In this document: positions 56,056-64,000 of the stretch, piece by piece | Position numbering within the stretch: position 1 is the stretch's first letter | How the letters are laid out: every line of letters begins with the position of its first letter | NCBI RefSeq assembly: GCF_937873765.1 | Contig: NZ_CALMZC010000041.1 | Coordinates: 1-64,000 of the forward strand | Length of the DNA: 64,000 nt | DNA from: an uncultured Thiothrix sp. | Lineage (GTDB): Bacteria; Pseudomonadota; Gammaproteobacteria; Thiotrichales; Thiotrichaceae | Direction of reading: 5' to 3' | Program-made: the position numbers and the translations under genes | The notes under the pieces: generated by a model | What the model saw: the letters and a program-made list of their open reading frames with translations, nothing else | Told to the model about the DNA's origin: nothing | Databases searched by the model: none

Positions 56056-57272
56056 TCGCCAATTCCTAAGGTGCGATCTAAAGTTTGTAAGGTAGTCATG
56101 GCACAACCGAGATGGATTAAGGCTTGCGAATCTTCATAGCAATATAAAGTAACATCACTGGCCTCCAGCATATTGCCATTGTGGCGCAACGCATTGCGAA
56201 TCTCTGGCTCCATCAAATCAAAAGCGCGTACGCCACCACCGATAAATGCGATCGTAATCGGATCAATTAAGGCGAACAAACTGCGGAGAGCTTTACCTAA
56301 AGCGCGCCCAGCTTCTCGATAAGCCTCTCGCTCAACCCCCTCGTTTTCATGGGCACGCCGCGCTAAATCAATCATCGCTACTGGGTCAATTTCGCTCACT
56401 GGTGGACTTGTTTCTGGCAAACCTGAAACTCGTCGCCAAATAGCATAATCGCCGACATAGGCCTCTACGCAACCGTATTGGCCACAGCGACACAAGGCGC
56501 CCTCCTCCATCGCATGCACCATATGCCCAAACTCGGCAGCGGATGATTGGCGACCAATAAAACGTCTACCCTTCAACACTAAACCCATGCCGATCCCTGA
56601 ACCTAATAAAATTGCCGCAAAATCGTCTCCAAAGCGCTGTGAATCTTGCCAATGCAGCGCTTCAGCCGCCATATTGCAATCATTAGCTACCCAAACAGGT
56701 ACATTGAAAGCCTTATGCAGCATCTCGCCCAAAGGTAAGTTCAGTAATGTAGTCATCGGTGACCAAAGCATAATTTGCCCACCCGCATCTACGACACCTT
56801 GCACGCCTAGGCTGATATAACGTAAGGGGATCGGACTCCCAGCTTGCTGACGCATCAAGCGCGTTACTATGCGTAATAAATAATGCTCAAAATCATCCGC
56901 AGTGGCTGAACGGGACTCAAAATGATCATTGGCTTTCGCTAAGACTTGTCCTGAATAATCTTGGAGCCAAGCGGTCAGTTTATTAATGGATAAGACTATG
57001 ACCACAATGCAACCGATTTCTGGGTTTAGCGATAAAGTCACGCGGGGTCGTCCACGACGACTCACGGTTTCTTGGCTTTTGCCAAGCTCAGAACGACTGA
57101 GTAGCAGTCCATCCGTGATCAGAGTGGACGTAATAGTTGAGACCGTGGCAGGTGACAAGCCGGTGTACTCTACAATTTCAGTGCGAGAGACACAGCCATG
57201 TCGTCTCAGCACCTGAATAATTGAACGTGTGTTTTGGCGTCTTACATCATCCGTGCGGACTAATGCAGGCAT
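56052..57272 (-). CDS. xylR: ROK family transcriptional repressor (XylR-like)
   Basis: A 406-residue ROK protein. An N-terminal winged HTH (NTRSIIQVLRRHGCVSRTEIVEYTGLSPATVSTITSTLI) is followed by an ASKHA sugar-kinase-like fold with the ROK zinc motif CRCGQYGCVEAYVG near residue 270 and LGSGIGMGLVLKGRRFIG. It is divergent from xylFHG and heads the leftward operon with the cytochrome and CRTAC1 genes. ATG 57272 has GGAGG 8 bases before. Xylose as ligand is inferred from the neighbouring transporter. Confidence 0.85.
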   Translation of the reverse strand: MPALVRTDDVRRQNTRSIIQVLRRHGCVSRTEIVEYTGLSPATVSTITSTLITDGLLLSRSELGKSQETVSRRGRPRVTLSLNPEIGCIVVIVLSINKLTAWLQDYSGQVLAKANDHFESRSATADDFEHYLLRIVTRLMRQQAGSPIPLRYISLGVQGVVDAGGQIMLWSPMTTLLNLPLGEMLHKAFNVPVWVANDCNMAAEALHWQDSQRFGDDFAAILLGSGIGMGLVLKGRRFIGRQSSAAEFGHMVHAMEEGALCRCGQYGCVEAYVGDYAIWRRVSGLPETSPPVSEIDPVAMIDLARRAHENEGVEREAYREAGRALGKALRSLFALIDPITIAFIGGGVRAFDLMEPEIRNALRHNGNMLEASDVTLYCYEDSQALIHLGCAMTTLQTLDRTLGIGE

Positions 57273-57349
57273 TAACCACCCTCCATAAATATGCTTGACT
57301 GACAAGCTAAATACCGTCAGCAGCCTAATAAATTCATTTAAAAAGTATA

Positions 57350-57378
57350 TTGACACAGGTTTTTTTTTGCGTCACTAT
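57350..57378 (+). promoter_or_regulatory. Possible promoter for xylF
   Basis: A consensus -35 TTGACA at 57350-57355, then 17 bases and CACTAT at 57373-57378 as a weak -10. It is followed by a 77-base leader to the xylF ATG. A T-run of ten lies between the two boxes. Operator half-sites for the ROK repressor were not recognised. Confidence 0.35.
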
Positions 57379-57455
57379 TTTTTTCGAGACTTAAAATAAA
57401 GTAGTCACAGCTCAAACAAAGCATTACCTTAATATATCTCTTTGGAGGAGATCAC

Positions 57456-58493
57456 ATGAAAAAGTCTGTTATTCTAGTAGCTAGTGCCATGGTACTGGCA
57501 GGTTTAGCTGCCCCAAGCTTCGCTAAAGACAAAATCATCGGTGTGTCTTGGTCAAACTTCCAAGAAGAACGGTGGAAAACTGATGAAGCGGCCATGAAAG
57601 CAGCGATTGAAGCGGCGGGCGACAAATATGTGTCTGCTGACGCACAAGGTTCAGCTTCTAAACAACTCACTGATGTTGAAAGCTTGATTGCACAAAAAGC
57701 CAATGCACTGATTATTCTCGCACAAGATGCGAGTGCCATTGGGCCAGCCGTTGAAAAAGCTGCCGCTGAAGGCATTCCAGTCATTGGTTATGACCGTTTA
57801 ATCGAAAATAAAGATGCTTTCTACATTACTTTCGACAACAAAGAAGTCGGTCGCTTACAAGCTAAAGCCGTATTTGCTGCTAAACCTGAAGGTAACTATG
57901 CCTTTATTAAAGGTTCTTCTGCCGACCCCAATGCTGACTTCTTATTCTCCGGTCAAATGGAAGTACTGAAAGAAGCGATTGATGGCGGCAAAGTGAAAAA
58001 TGTTGGCGAAGCCTACACCGATGGTTGGAAGCCAGAAAATGCACAAAAGAATATGGAGCAAATTCTAACCGCTAACAACAATAAAGTGGATGCCGTAGTG
58101 GCGTCTAATGATGGTACGGCGGGCGGTGCTGTCGCGGCTTTAGCCGCTCAAGGCTTAGCAGGTTCTGTACCAGTCTCCGGTCAAGATGGTGACCATGCTG
58201 CTTTAAATCGGATTGCTTTAGGTACACAAACTGTTTCCGTTTGGAAAGACTCCCGTGAACTGGGTAAAAATGCCGCCGAAATCGCTGCTATGTTAGCGGA
58301 TGGCAAGAAAATGACTGAAGTGCCTAATGTAGTGAAATGGGCCGATGGTCCAAACAAAGTCGAAATGAGCGCTATTTTCTTAAAACCGGTTGCAGTCACC
58401 AAAGATAATCTGAATCTAGTGATTGATGCAGGTTGGGTGAAGAAAGACGTGGTATGCCAAGGCGTGAAAGGCGATTTGGCAGCTTGTAAATAA
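57456..58493 (+). CDS. xylF: D-xylose ABC transporter, periplasmic binding protein
   Basis: A 345-residue protein with a signal peptide ([20 protein letters not shown]). It follows E. coli XylF closely: [90 protein letters not shown] and [26 protein letters not shown] before ATG 57456 is a strong ribosome site. It binds xylose or a similar pentose for import by XylHG. Confidence 0.92.
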   Translation: MKKSVILVASAMVLAGLAAPSFAKDKIIGVSWSNFQEERWKTDEAAMKAAIEAAGDKYVSADAQGSASKQLTDVESLIAQKANALIILAQDASAIGPAVEKAAAEGIPVIGYDRLIENKDAFYITFDNKEVGRLQAKAVFAAKPEGNYAFIKGSSADPNADFLFSGQMEVLKEAIDGGKVKNVGEAYTDGWKPENAQKNMEQILTANNNKVDAVVASNDGTAGGAVAALAAQGLAGSVPVSGQDGDHAALNRIALGTQTVSVWKDSRELGKNAAEIAAMLADGKKMTEVPNVVKWADGPNKVEMSAIFLKPVAVTKDNLNLVIDAGWVKKDVVCQGVKGDLAACK

Positions 58494-58524
58494 GAACAGC
58501 ATCGAGCTTAATTAAGTGATGTAT

Positions 58525-58552
58525 ACCCTCTTCTGTAGAAGAAGAGGGTTTT
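58525..58552 (+). terminator. Intercistronic hairpin between xylF and xylH
   Basis: ACCCTCTTCT (58525-58534) and AGAAGAGGGT (58540-58549) form a perfect 10-bp stem with a 5-base loop, ending in TTTT then AAGG. It resembles a leaky terminator or 3' stabilising hairpin, which would make the binding protein more abundant than the permease, a common device in ABC operons. Confidence 0.65.
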
Positions 58553-58564
58553 AAGGATGATGCT

Positions 58565-59869
58565 ATGAGTACCACTACTGCTCCTGACAAAGCTCGTGCA
58601 AGTGAGCTAAGTCCCGTTGCCAAATTTTTCAAAGCCACCGAACTCGACACCCGTATGCTGGGTATGGTTGGGGCTATGTTGATCATTTGGTTTGTCTTTA
58701 ATATTTTATCGAATGGATTGTTTTTAACTCCACGGAATTTATGGAACCTATCTGTGCAAACTGCCTCTGTTGCAGTGATGGCTACAGGTATGGTGTTAAT
58801 TATTGTGACTCGACATATTGATCTATCCGTTGGCTCGATTCTGGGCTTTGTAGGCATGATTATGGCGGTGACTCAAGTTGAGCTACTGCCCAAATTGGTC
58901 GGCTTAGAAAATCCAGTGACTTGGTTTATTGCCTTAAGTATCGGGATTTTAATCGGTGCGGCAATTGGTGCTTTCCACGGTTATATCATTGCCTACTTAG
59001 GCGTACCTGCTTTTATTGTCACCCTAGGTGGCTTATTAGTCTGGCGGGGTGCTGCATGGTGGGTCACCTCTGGACGTACAGTTGCACCCATGGATGAAAC
59101 CTTCCGTTTAATGGGGGGTGGCCCGTTCGGCTCGATTGGTGCGACCGCTAGCTGGATTATAGGCTTGGTACTTTGTATTGGGATTATAGCTGCGATTATT
59201 AATACCCGCCGCCAACGCTTACGCTTTAACTTCCCTTTACGGCCAATGTGGGCAGAGATTTTCCTAGCTGTGTTAGGTTGTGCGATTACTTTGGGGATTA
59301 TCGCCATTTTCAATGCTTATCCTTGGCCTGCCAAAATTGCTGCCGACTATGCACAAGCCAATAATATTGCCGTCCCCGAAGGGGGGTTATTTATCGCCCA
59401 TGGCATAGCCATACCGGTGATTATTGCTTTGGTAGTCGCCTTAGTGATGACCTTTATCTCCAATCGTACTAGTTTTGGCCGTTATGTTTACGCCATCGGT
59501 GGTAACCCTGAAGCTGCAGAATTAGCTGGGATTAATACTCGCTGGATTACTATGAAAATCTTCATTTTGATGGGGATTTTATGTGCGATTGCAGCGGCGA
59601 TTTCCACCGCACGCCTAAACGCAGCGACCAATGCACTAGGGACTTTAGATGAGCTCCTAGTCATTGCCGCTGCGGTCATTGGCGGTACTTCCTTAGCCGG
59701 TGGCTCAGGTACTATTGTTGGGGCGATGCTCGGTGCTCTGCTGATGCAATCTTTACAATCGGGGATGATTTTGTTGGGCGTAGATACTCCCTTGCAAAAC
59801 ATTGTAGTCGGGATTGTATTAGTGATTGCGGTTTGGGTTGATACTCTCTATCGCAAGCGTACGGCTTAA
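58565..59869 (+). CDS. xylH: D-xylose ABC transporter, permease
   Basis: A 434-residue inner membrane protein of the BPD_transp_2 family with ten or so hydrophobic spans, for example [58 protein letters not shown] near residues 130-165 and [30 protein letters not shown] near 365. This is the usual XylH length. AAGGA precedes the ATG. Moves sugar across the inner membrane. Confidence 0.93.
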   Translation: MSTTTAPDKARASELSPVAKFFKATELDTRMLGMVGAMLIIWFVFNILSNGLFLTPRNLWNLSVQTASVAVMATGMVLIIVTRHIDLSVGSILGFVGMIMAVTQVELLPKLVGLENPVTWFIALSIGILIGAAIGAFHGYIIAYLGVPAFIVTLGGLLVWRGAAWWVTSGRTVAPMDETFRLMGGGPFGSIGATASWIIGLVLCIGIIAAIINTRRQRLRFNFPLRPMWAEIFLAVLGCAITLGIIAIFNAYPWPAKIAADYAQANNIAVPEGGLFIAHGIAIPVIIALVVALVMTFISNRTSFGRYVYAIGGNPEAAELAGINTRWITMKIFILMGILCAIAAAISTARLNAATNALGTLDELLVIAAAVIGGTSLAGGSGTIVGAMLGALLMQSLQSGMILLGVDTPLQNIVVGIVLVIAVWVDTLYRKRTA

Positions 59870-59885
59870 AACCGGAGTAAACAGA

Positions 59886-60665
59886 ATGACTGAAGCAAAA
59901 ACACCTCTGGTTGAAATGCGTGATGTTTCCATCTCCTTTGGAGGGATTCATGCCGTCGATCATGCCTCGGCTGATTTATATGCAGGCGAAGTGGTAGCAC
60001 TGTTAGGCCATAATGGTGCTGGTAAATCAACCTTTATTAAGATTCTCTCCGGCGCTTACAAACGCGATGGTGGGCAAATCTTTATTAATGGCACGGAAGC
60101 CAGCATTAATAATCCACGCGACGCCAAAGCTTACGGAATTGAAACCATCTATCAGACCTTAGCCTTAGCCGATAATGTCGACACAGCGGCTAATCTTTAC
60201 CTTGGACGGGAATTAAAAACCGGTTGGGGAACTTTAGACGATGTAGCGATGGAAGCTGAAGCCCGCAAAGTGATGGGGCGTTTAAATCCACGCTTCCAAC
60301 GCTTTAAAGAACCCGTGAAGGCTTTGTCCGGTGGTCAGCGGCAATCGGTCGCGATTGCGCGGGCGATTCTATTCAATGCACGTATTCTGATTATGGATGA
60401 ACCTACTGCTGCCCTAGGTCCACAAGAAACCGCTCAAGTTGGCGAATTGATTAAACAACTGAAAGCGGATGGAATTGGCATTTTCTTGATTAGTCATGAT
60501 ATCCACGATGTATTCGACTTAGCGGATCGAGTGACGGTGATGAAAAATGGCCAAGTTGTTGGTACTGCACATGTCAATGATGTCACTAAAGATGAAGTCC
60601 TTGGCATGATCATTCTAGGCAAATGTCCTCCCGGAGCGATCCCAGGGCCTGGAGCCACATATTAG
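59886..60665 (+). CDS. xylG: Sugar ABC transporter, single-domain ATP-binding protein
   Basis: A 259-residue ATPase with Walker [10 protein letters not shown] near residue 41, signature LSGGQRQS, and Walker [14 protein letters not shown]; switch ISHDIHDV. It has one ABC cassette rather than the two tandem cassettes of E. coli XylG (about 510), the form found in Frc/Xyl transporters of other proteobacteria, so it must function as a homodimer. GGAG 9 bases before ATG 59886. It ends the transporter operon. Confidence 0.88.
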   Translation: MTEAKTPLVEMRDVSISFGGIHAVDHASADLYAGEVVALLGHNGAGKSTFIKILSGAYKRDGGQIFINGTEASINNPRDAKAYGIETIYQTLALADNVDTAANLYLGRELKTGWGTLDDVAMEAEARKVMGRLNPRFQRFKEPVKALSGGQRQSVAIARAILFNARILIMDEPTAALGPQETAQVGELIKQLKADGIGIFLISHDIHDVFDLADRVTVMKNGQVVGTAHVNDVTKDEVLGMIILGKCPPGAIPGPGATY

Positions 60666-60686
60666 CTTAATAGCGCTTCTCCTTTA

Positions 60687-60722
60687 CTCCCTAGCCACTA
60701 GTGTTAGCTAGGGAGCTTTTTT
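60687..60722 (+). terminator. Intrinsic terminator of xylFHG
   Basis: CTCCCTAGC (60687-60695) pairs with GCTAGGGAG (60707-60715), followed by C and a T-run of six. Just after the xylG stop. Confidence 0.85.
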
Positions 60723-60841
60723 AATAATTTCACCTATAACCCTTAGTTTAACCCCTTCATACTGATTATTTACTTGCACTTTCTGGCCGGCATTTACACA
60801 ATAATCTTGTCTTTTTTTATTCAAGTAGGCTGTTTATTCTC

Positions 60842-62017
60842 ATGAAAAAAATTCTCTTAATAGCTGCATGTCTGCCCCTATCTGCTGTCGCGGCGGAGTT
60901 CGATACGGTTTATTTTTACTCATCTAACCCCTCTACTACCTCGGTAGCTGAGAGCTTGCCAGCAGCCAAAGCTCATACCAACAAACTAGCAACACCTGAT
61001 ACTTCTCTAGTTACGCCTAACGCCAGTGAAACCACTCATAAAGCGGGAGCCTCCAGCGAAACGCTTACTACAAGAGCCCTTGGTAATTTTGCAGTACCCT
61101 ACACGTCTAAACGAGTGTCTGCACCACCCACGCAAGCTGTTGACCCTAACTCACATGCTTATCTAAGTGCCACCTTTCCTTATAGTACTGTCGGCAAGCT
61201 TAATTTCAAAGTCTATGACATGGATGCTCATTGCTCAGCCAGTGTGATTCTAAAAGGCGTTATCGTCACGGCTGCGCATTGTATGCAAGATTATGGTGCT
61301 GGCGATGAGCACTTTGACTCTTATGTATTTCGACCAGCCAGTTATCGTGGCAGCAGCCCTTATGGTGAGTGGACACCACTTGCTGCTGTATGGCCGAGCA
61401 CTTGGTCAAACGGTAATGATGTGGGTGAGGGTTCGGCAGTGGACAATGATTTAGCCGTTATGGTGCTCGACAAGAATGCAGGTGGTCAATTTATTAGTGA
61501 AGTAGTCGGTGGACATTTGAATTACGGCTGGAATAACTATTCTTTTTCTAAAAGCAAAAAGACTGGCAATTTGTGGACTGCAGCGGTAACCACTTTAGGT
61601 TATCCCGGCTTATTAGATAATGGCGAAATCTTACAGCGTAGTGATGGCCCTACCTACTTGACTACTCTTAGTGAGGCTCATCAAATTTATCAAGGTAGTA
61701 ATTTTACCGGCGGCTCTAGTGGTGGACCTTGGTTAGTTAATTTTGGTTATCAAAGCCCTAAGTTTAGTGATGGTGCTAACAAAGGGCGCAATGCCGTCAC
61801 TAATGTCGTTATTGGCGTGACCTCATGGGGTACGGCTGATCCCAATAAGCCTAAGGACAATTTCTCATCACAATTCACGCAAAATAAGCGTTACCCCTTA
61901 GCGGATTACGGTGGTTTTGGTGCTGGAAATATTGCGGCCTTACTCAATAGAATTTGTGCCACAAAACCAGAAGGTAACACGCAAACTTTTAAACAATTAG
62001 GCTATTGTGATCAATAA
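60842..62017 (+). CDS. Secreted trypsin-like serine protease
   Basis: A 391-residue exported protein with a signal peptide (KKILLIAACLPLSAVAAEF). The catalytic triad is visible: TAAHC with H146, DNDLAVMVL with D203, and GSSGGP with S293. A 100-residue Ser/Thr/Ala/Pro-rich segment (about 30-100) precedes the protease domain and may be a propeptide or a surface linker. Cysteines near 130, 147, 375 and 390 could form disulphides. Its substrate is unknown. No ribosome site stands out at the ATG. Confidence 0.85.
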   Translation: MKKILLIAACLPLSAVAAEFDTVYFYSSNPSTTSVAESLPAAKAHTNKLATPDTSLVTPNASETTHKAGASSETLTTRALGNFAVPYTSKRVSAPPTQAVDPNSHAYLSATFPYSTVGKLNFKVYDMDAHCSASVILKGVIVTAAHCMQDYGAGDEHFDSYVFRPASYRGSSPYGEWTPLAAVWPSTWSNGNDVGEGSAVDNDLAVMVLDKNAGGQFISEVVGGHLNYGWNNYSFSKSKKTGNLWTAAVTTLGYPGLLDNGEILQRSDGPTYLTTLSEAHQIYQGSNFTGGSSGGPWLVNFGYQSPKFSDGANKGRNAVTNVVIGVTSWGTADPNKPKDNFSSQFTQNKRYPLADYGGFGAGNIAALLNRICATKPEGNTQTFKQLGYCDQ

Positions 62018-62029
62018 GTAGTGACAACC

Positions 62030-62060
62030 GATGGCAGTTTAACTCGCATAAGCTGCCATC
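62030..62060. terminator. Hairpin between convergent protease and coiled-coil genes
   Basis: GATGGCAG (62030-62037) pairs with CTGCCATC (62053-62060) across 15 bases in the 46-base gap between two convergent stops. Only a short T-stretch follows, so termination strength is uncertain. Confidence 0.5.
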
Positions 62061-62063
62061 TGC

Positions 62064-64000
62064 TTAAAGAATTTCAAGCAGGCGTAAACCCCAGAAGAAG
62101 ATAAAACTACTGATTAACCCTGCCAAAGTGCCTTTAATGAATACACTTTGGGTAGAACCGACATATTTTACTACGCTTTTATCCAACTTATCTAATTGGC
62201 GGTCACGCTGACCAATAATTAAATCACGTTGATGAACTTGATCATCGCGATGTGCAATCTGTGCACGCAATGCAGCCAATTCGCCATCTAAATGTTGGAT
62301 ATGCAAGGTCAGCTCTTGAATCTTTTCGTCGCGCCGCCGGATATGCGCTTCTTTGGCAACAATCGATTGATCACGATCATGAATAGTCGCATCACGCAAA
62401 CGTAAGGAATTATCGCGCTCTTTTAACTCTAATTCACGGGCTGCTAATTGACTGTCGCGCTTTTCTACTTGCCGGTCACGCTCCGCAATTGCCGCATCAC
62501 GCTCAGCAATTGCCGCATCACGTTCACGCACGATTTCTTCTTGGCGCTGTAGGTCTTTAGTACGCTGCTCTAGCTGAGCATCACGCTCAGCAATCGCTGC
62601 ATCACGCTCAGCAATGGTTTCTTCGCGCATGGCGAGCATTTCGTCACGATCTTGAATGGTTTGATCGCGGATTTGTAATTGCACGTCACGCTCTGCCAAA
62701 CTCTGATCGCGCATATGCACATCAAGCTGCAAATTACGAATTTGCTCATCGCGCCGCCGCACTTCCTCGTCACGCTCACCAATAGTGGTCTCGCGGGTTT
62801 TCAGGTGTTCGCCTAAATTGCTAATTTGCTTGTCGCGCTCAGTAATGCTTTGATCACGCTCTTTAATTGAGCCATCCCGGGTAAGAATATGCTGGTCACG
62901 CTTTTGCAGACTCTCATCACGCTGCAATAAAGACGCATCACGCTCAGATAAAGCTTTATCACGCCCTGCCACTGTTTCATCACGCTCTTGCAAATGGGCA
63001 TTTAAAGCAATAATGCTGTGATCGCGCTCAAGAATATGTGTGTCGCGCTCTTTAAGCGTATCGTCCCGACTCTTCACTTGTGCATCACGCAACTGAATTT
63101 GCTTATCACGTTCGCGCAATTGCAAATCTTGTGCAGTAATGCGCTGATCACGCTCACGAATCGATAGATCGCGATCGTGAATAGTTTGTTCGCGCTCCGC
63201 TAAACTGTGATCTCGTTCGTTTAATTGCTTATCGCGCTCTTTGATTTGATTATCGCGCTCGACTACATCTTGATCAGTTTTCTGGATACGCTCATCGCGT
63301 AGAGCTAACTGCCGATCACGGGTGGTAATTTGTAGATCACGATCTTGCAGATGATCTTCGAGATTTTCAATCGAACCTAAATAATCATAATTTTTCTGAT
63401 CGCGAATCACGATCGCTTGGTCGCGCTCTGCAATACTGCGATCTCGATCAGCTAAGGTTTGATCACGTTCGGTGAGCTGCTTATCGCGCTCGTAAACAGT
63501 TAAATCCCGCGCCTCTAACTGCTTTTGCTGAATGACTAAGCGCTGATCACGCTCACTGATTAATTCTTCTTTAGTGACCAACCACTGCTCACGTTCTTTA
63601 ATCGCAACTTCGCGCTCTTCTATGGAGGTATTAGTTGCTTCCATATGGCGTTGAATTTCTTCAACCCGCAAATCACGTTCAGCGACTTGGCGATCCCGTT
63701 CCATCAAATGCTGGTCACGTTTAGCAATTTGATGATCACGCTCTTTAATTAATTTCTCTTGCTCTAAAGTTTGGCGGGTACGCTCTTGGATCAGCTGATC
63801 GCGTTCTTGAATCTGCTGTTCCTTTTTGGAAATCGTTTCATCACGCCCTTGCAGCAAGCGATCTTTATTTTGCACGGCTTGATCAAAGCGCAATAAGGAA
63901 CGATCTTTATCCTCCATATTTCGATCGCGCTGCTCGATTAAAGTTTCTTTTTCTTGAATCAGCTTTTCATAAGTAATGAGCTTATTTTCTAAGCCTTTAA
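62064..64000 (-). CDS. RD-heptad coiled-coil protein with C-terminal membrane anchor (runs off the window)
   Basis: The frame stays open from the stop at 62064 to the window end, at least 644 residues; the ATG at 63917 is not necessarily the start because an in-frame KLITYEKLIQEKE sequence continues upstream. Nearly the whole length is a seven-residue repeat of the form ERDxxIx with Arg-Asp at fixed positions, for example ERDAAIAERDAAIAERD and KERDQSITERDKQIS, giving a long, highly charged coiled coil. The C-terminus has VKYVGSTQSVFIKG followed by a single hydrophobic anchor (LAGLISSFIFFWGLRLLEI). Function unknown; possibly a cell-shape, filament or envelope-linked structural protein. Confidence 0.72.
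   Translation of the reverse strand, partial: KGLENKLITYEKLIQEKETLIEQRDRNMEDKDRSLLRFDQAVQNKDRLLQGRDETISKKEQQIQERDQLIQERTRQTLEQEKLIKERDHQIAKRDQHLMERDRQVAERDLRVEEIQRHMEATNTSIEEREVAIKEREQWLVTKEELISERDQRLVIQQKQLEARDLTVYERDKQLTERDQTLADRDRSIAERDQAIVIRDQKNYDYLGSIENLEDHLQDRDLQITTRDRQLALRDERIQKTDQDVVERDNQIKERDKQLNERDHSLAEREQTIHDRDLSIRERDQRITAQDLQLRERDKQIQLRDAQVKSRDDTLKERDTHILERDHSIIALNAHLQERDETVAGRDKALSERDASLLQRDESLQKRDQHILTRDGSIKERDQSITERDKQISNLGEHLKTRETTIGERDEEVRRRDEQIRNLQLDVHMRDQSLAERDVQLQIRDQTIQDRDEMLAMREETIAERDAAIAERDAQLEQRTKDLQRQEEIVRERDAAIAERDAAIAERDRQVEKRDSQLAARELELKERDNSLRLRDATIHDRDQSIVAKEAHIRRRDEKIQELTLHIQHLDGELAALRAQIAHRDDQVHQRDLIIGQRDRQLDKLDKSVVKYVGSTQSVFIKGTLAGLISSFIFFWGLRLLEIL

Noticed and set aside
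62064..64000. Regular direct repeats that could suggest a CRISPR array or VNTR
   Set aside because: The repeats are 21-base heptad codon units inside one open reading frame with variable codons, not identical repeats with unique spacers.

Overview
The window reads as chromosomal DNA of a moderate-GC gammaproteobacterium. The supporting signs are the dadA/ridA/alr alanine cluster, carAB with greA, a fused pheA next to serC, an rlmD gene and Fur-type iron regulation. Some neighbourhoods (paired di-heme oxidoreductases, a giant coiled-coil repeat protein) recall sulfur-oxidising filamentous Thiotrichales, but that placement is inference and not proven here. Genes are packed tightly: many convergent pairs are separated by only a few bases and many co-directional genes overlap by 1-4 bases. 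I saw no rRNA, no tRNA, no CRISPR array, and no recognisable transposase.

Layout. 0-0.5 kb: a broken amino-acid ABC binding-protein gene. 0.8-4.1 kb: D/L-alanine catabolism (Lrp-type regulator, alanine racemase, RidA, D-amino-acid dehydrogenase). 4.7-6.3 kb: a winged-helix-like hypothetical, a YchJ-type SEC-C protein and an esterase. 6.5-17.3 kb: an iron supercluster with two complementary bacterioferritin subunits, Bfd, HemP, an imelysin / di-heme oxidoreductase / imelysin / DUF1513 operon and an FbpABC ferric transporter, with Fur-box-like sites at two promoters. 17.5-31.5 kb: housekeeping genes (yigZ, a catalytically degenerate phosphatase coupled to greA, carAB, a ModF-like ATPase, a PCu(A)C copper chaperone, nadD-proA, pheA, serC). 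31.7-36.4 kb: a large secreted lipoprotein behind a structured leader, a secreted protein of unknown role, and a DAHP synthase. 36.4-51.7 kb: a DNA repair and probable defence neighbourhood: sbcCD, a low-GC two-gene KAP P-loop NTPase module, ligA, a Septu-type ATPase/HNH pair, rlmD, a HEPN-like gene sitting on a fresh 106-bp tandem duplication, and a PolB-like 3'-5' exonuclease. 51.8-53.0 kb: a Crp/Fnr regulator and a DUF1772 membrane protein. 53.0-60.7 kb: a xylose-type locus in which a ROK repressor, a di-heme oxidoreductase and a CRTAC1/ASPIC protein form a translationally coupled leftward operon divergent from the xylFHG transporter. 60.8-64.0 kb: a secreted trypsin-like protease and a very long heptad-repeat coiled-coil protein with a C-terminal membrane anchor that runs off the window.

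Most likely places for new biology are the KAP NTPase plus acidic partner (41.6-44.1 kb), the ROK/di-heme oxidoreductase/CRTAC1 coupling next to a sugar importer (53.0-60.7 kb), the RD-heptad coiled-coil protein (62.1 kb to the end), the pseudo-phosphatase coupled to greA, and the structured leader before the 778-residue lipoprotein. The Septu pair is a known defence type. All functional statements are from reading sequence and from family knowledge; no search was run.
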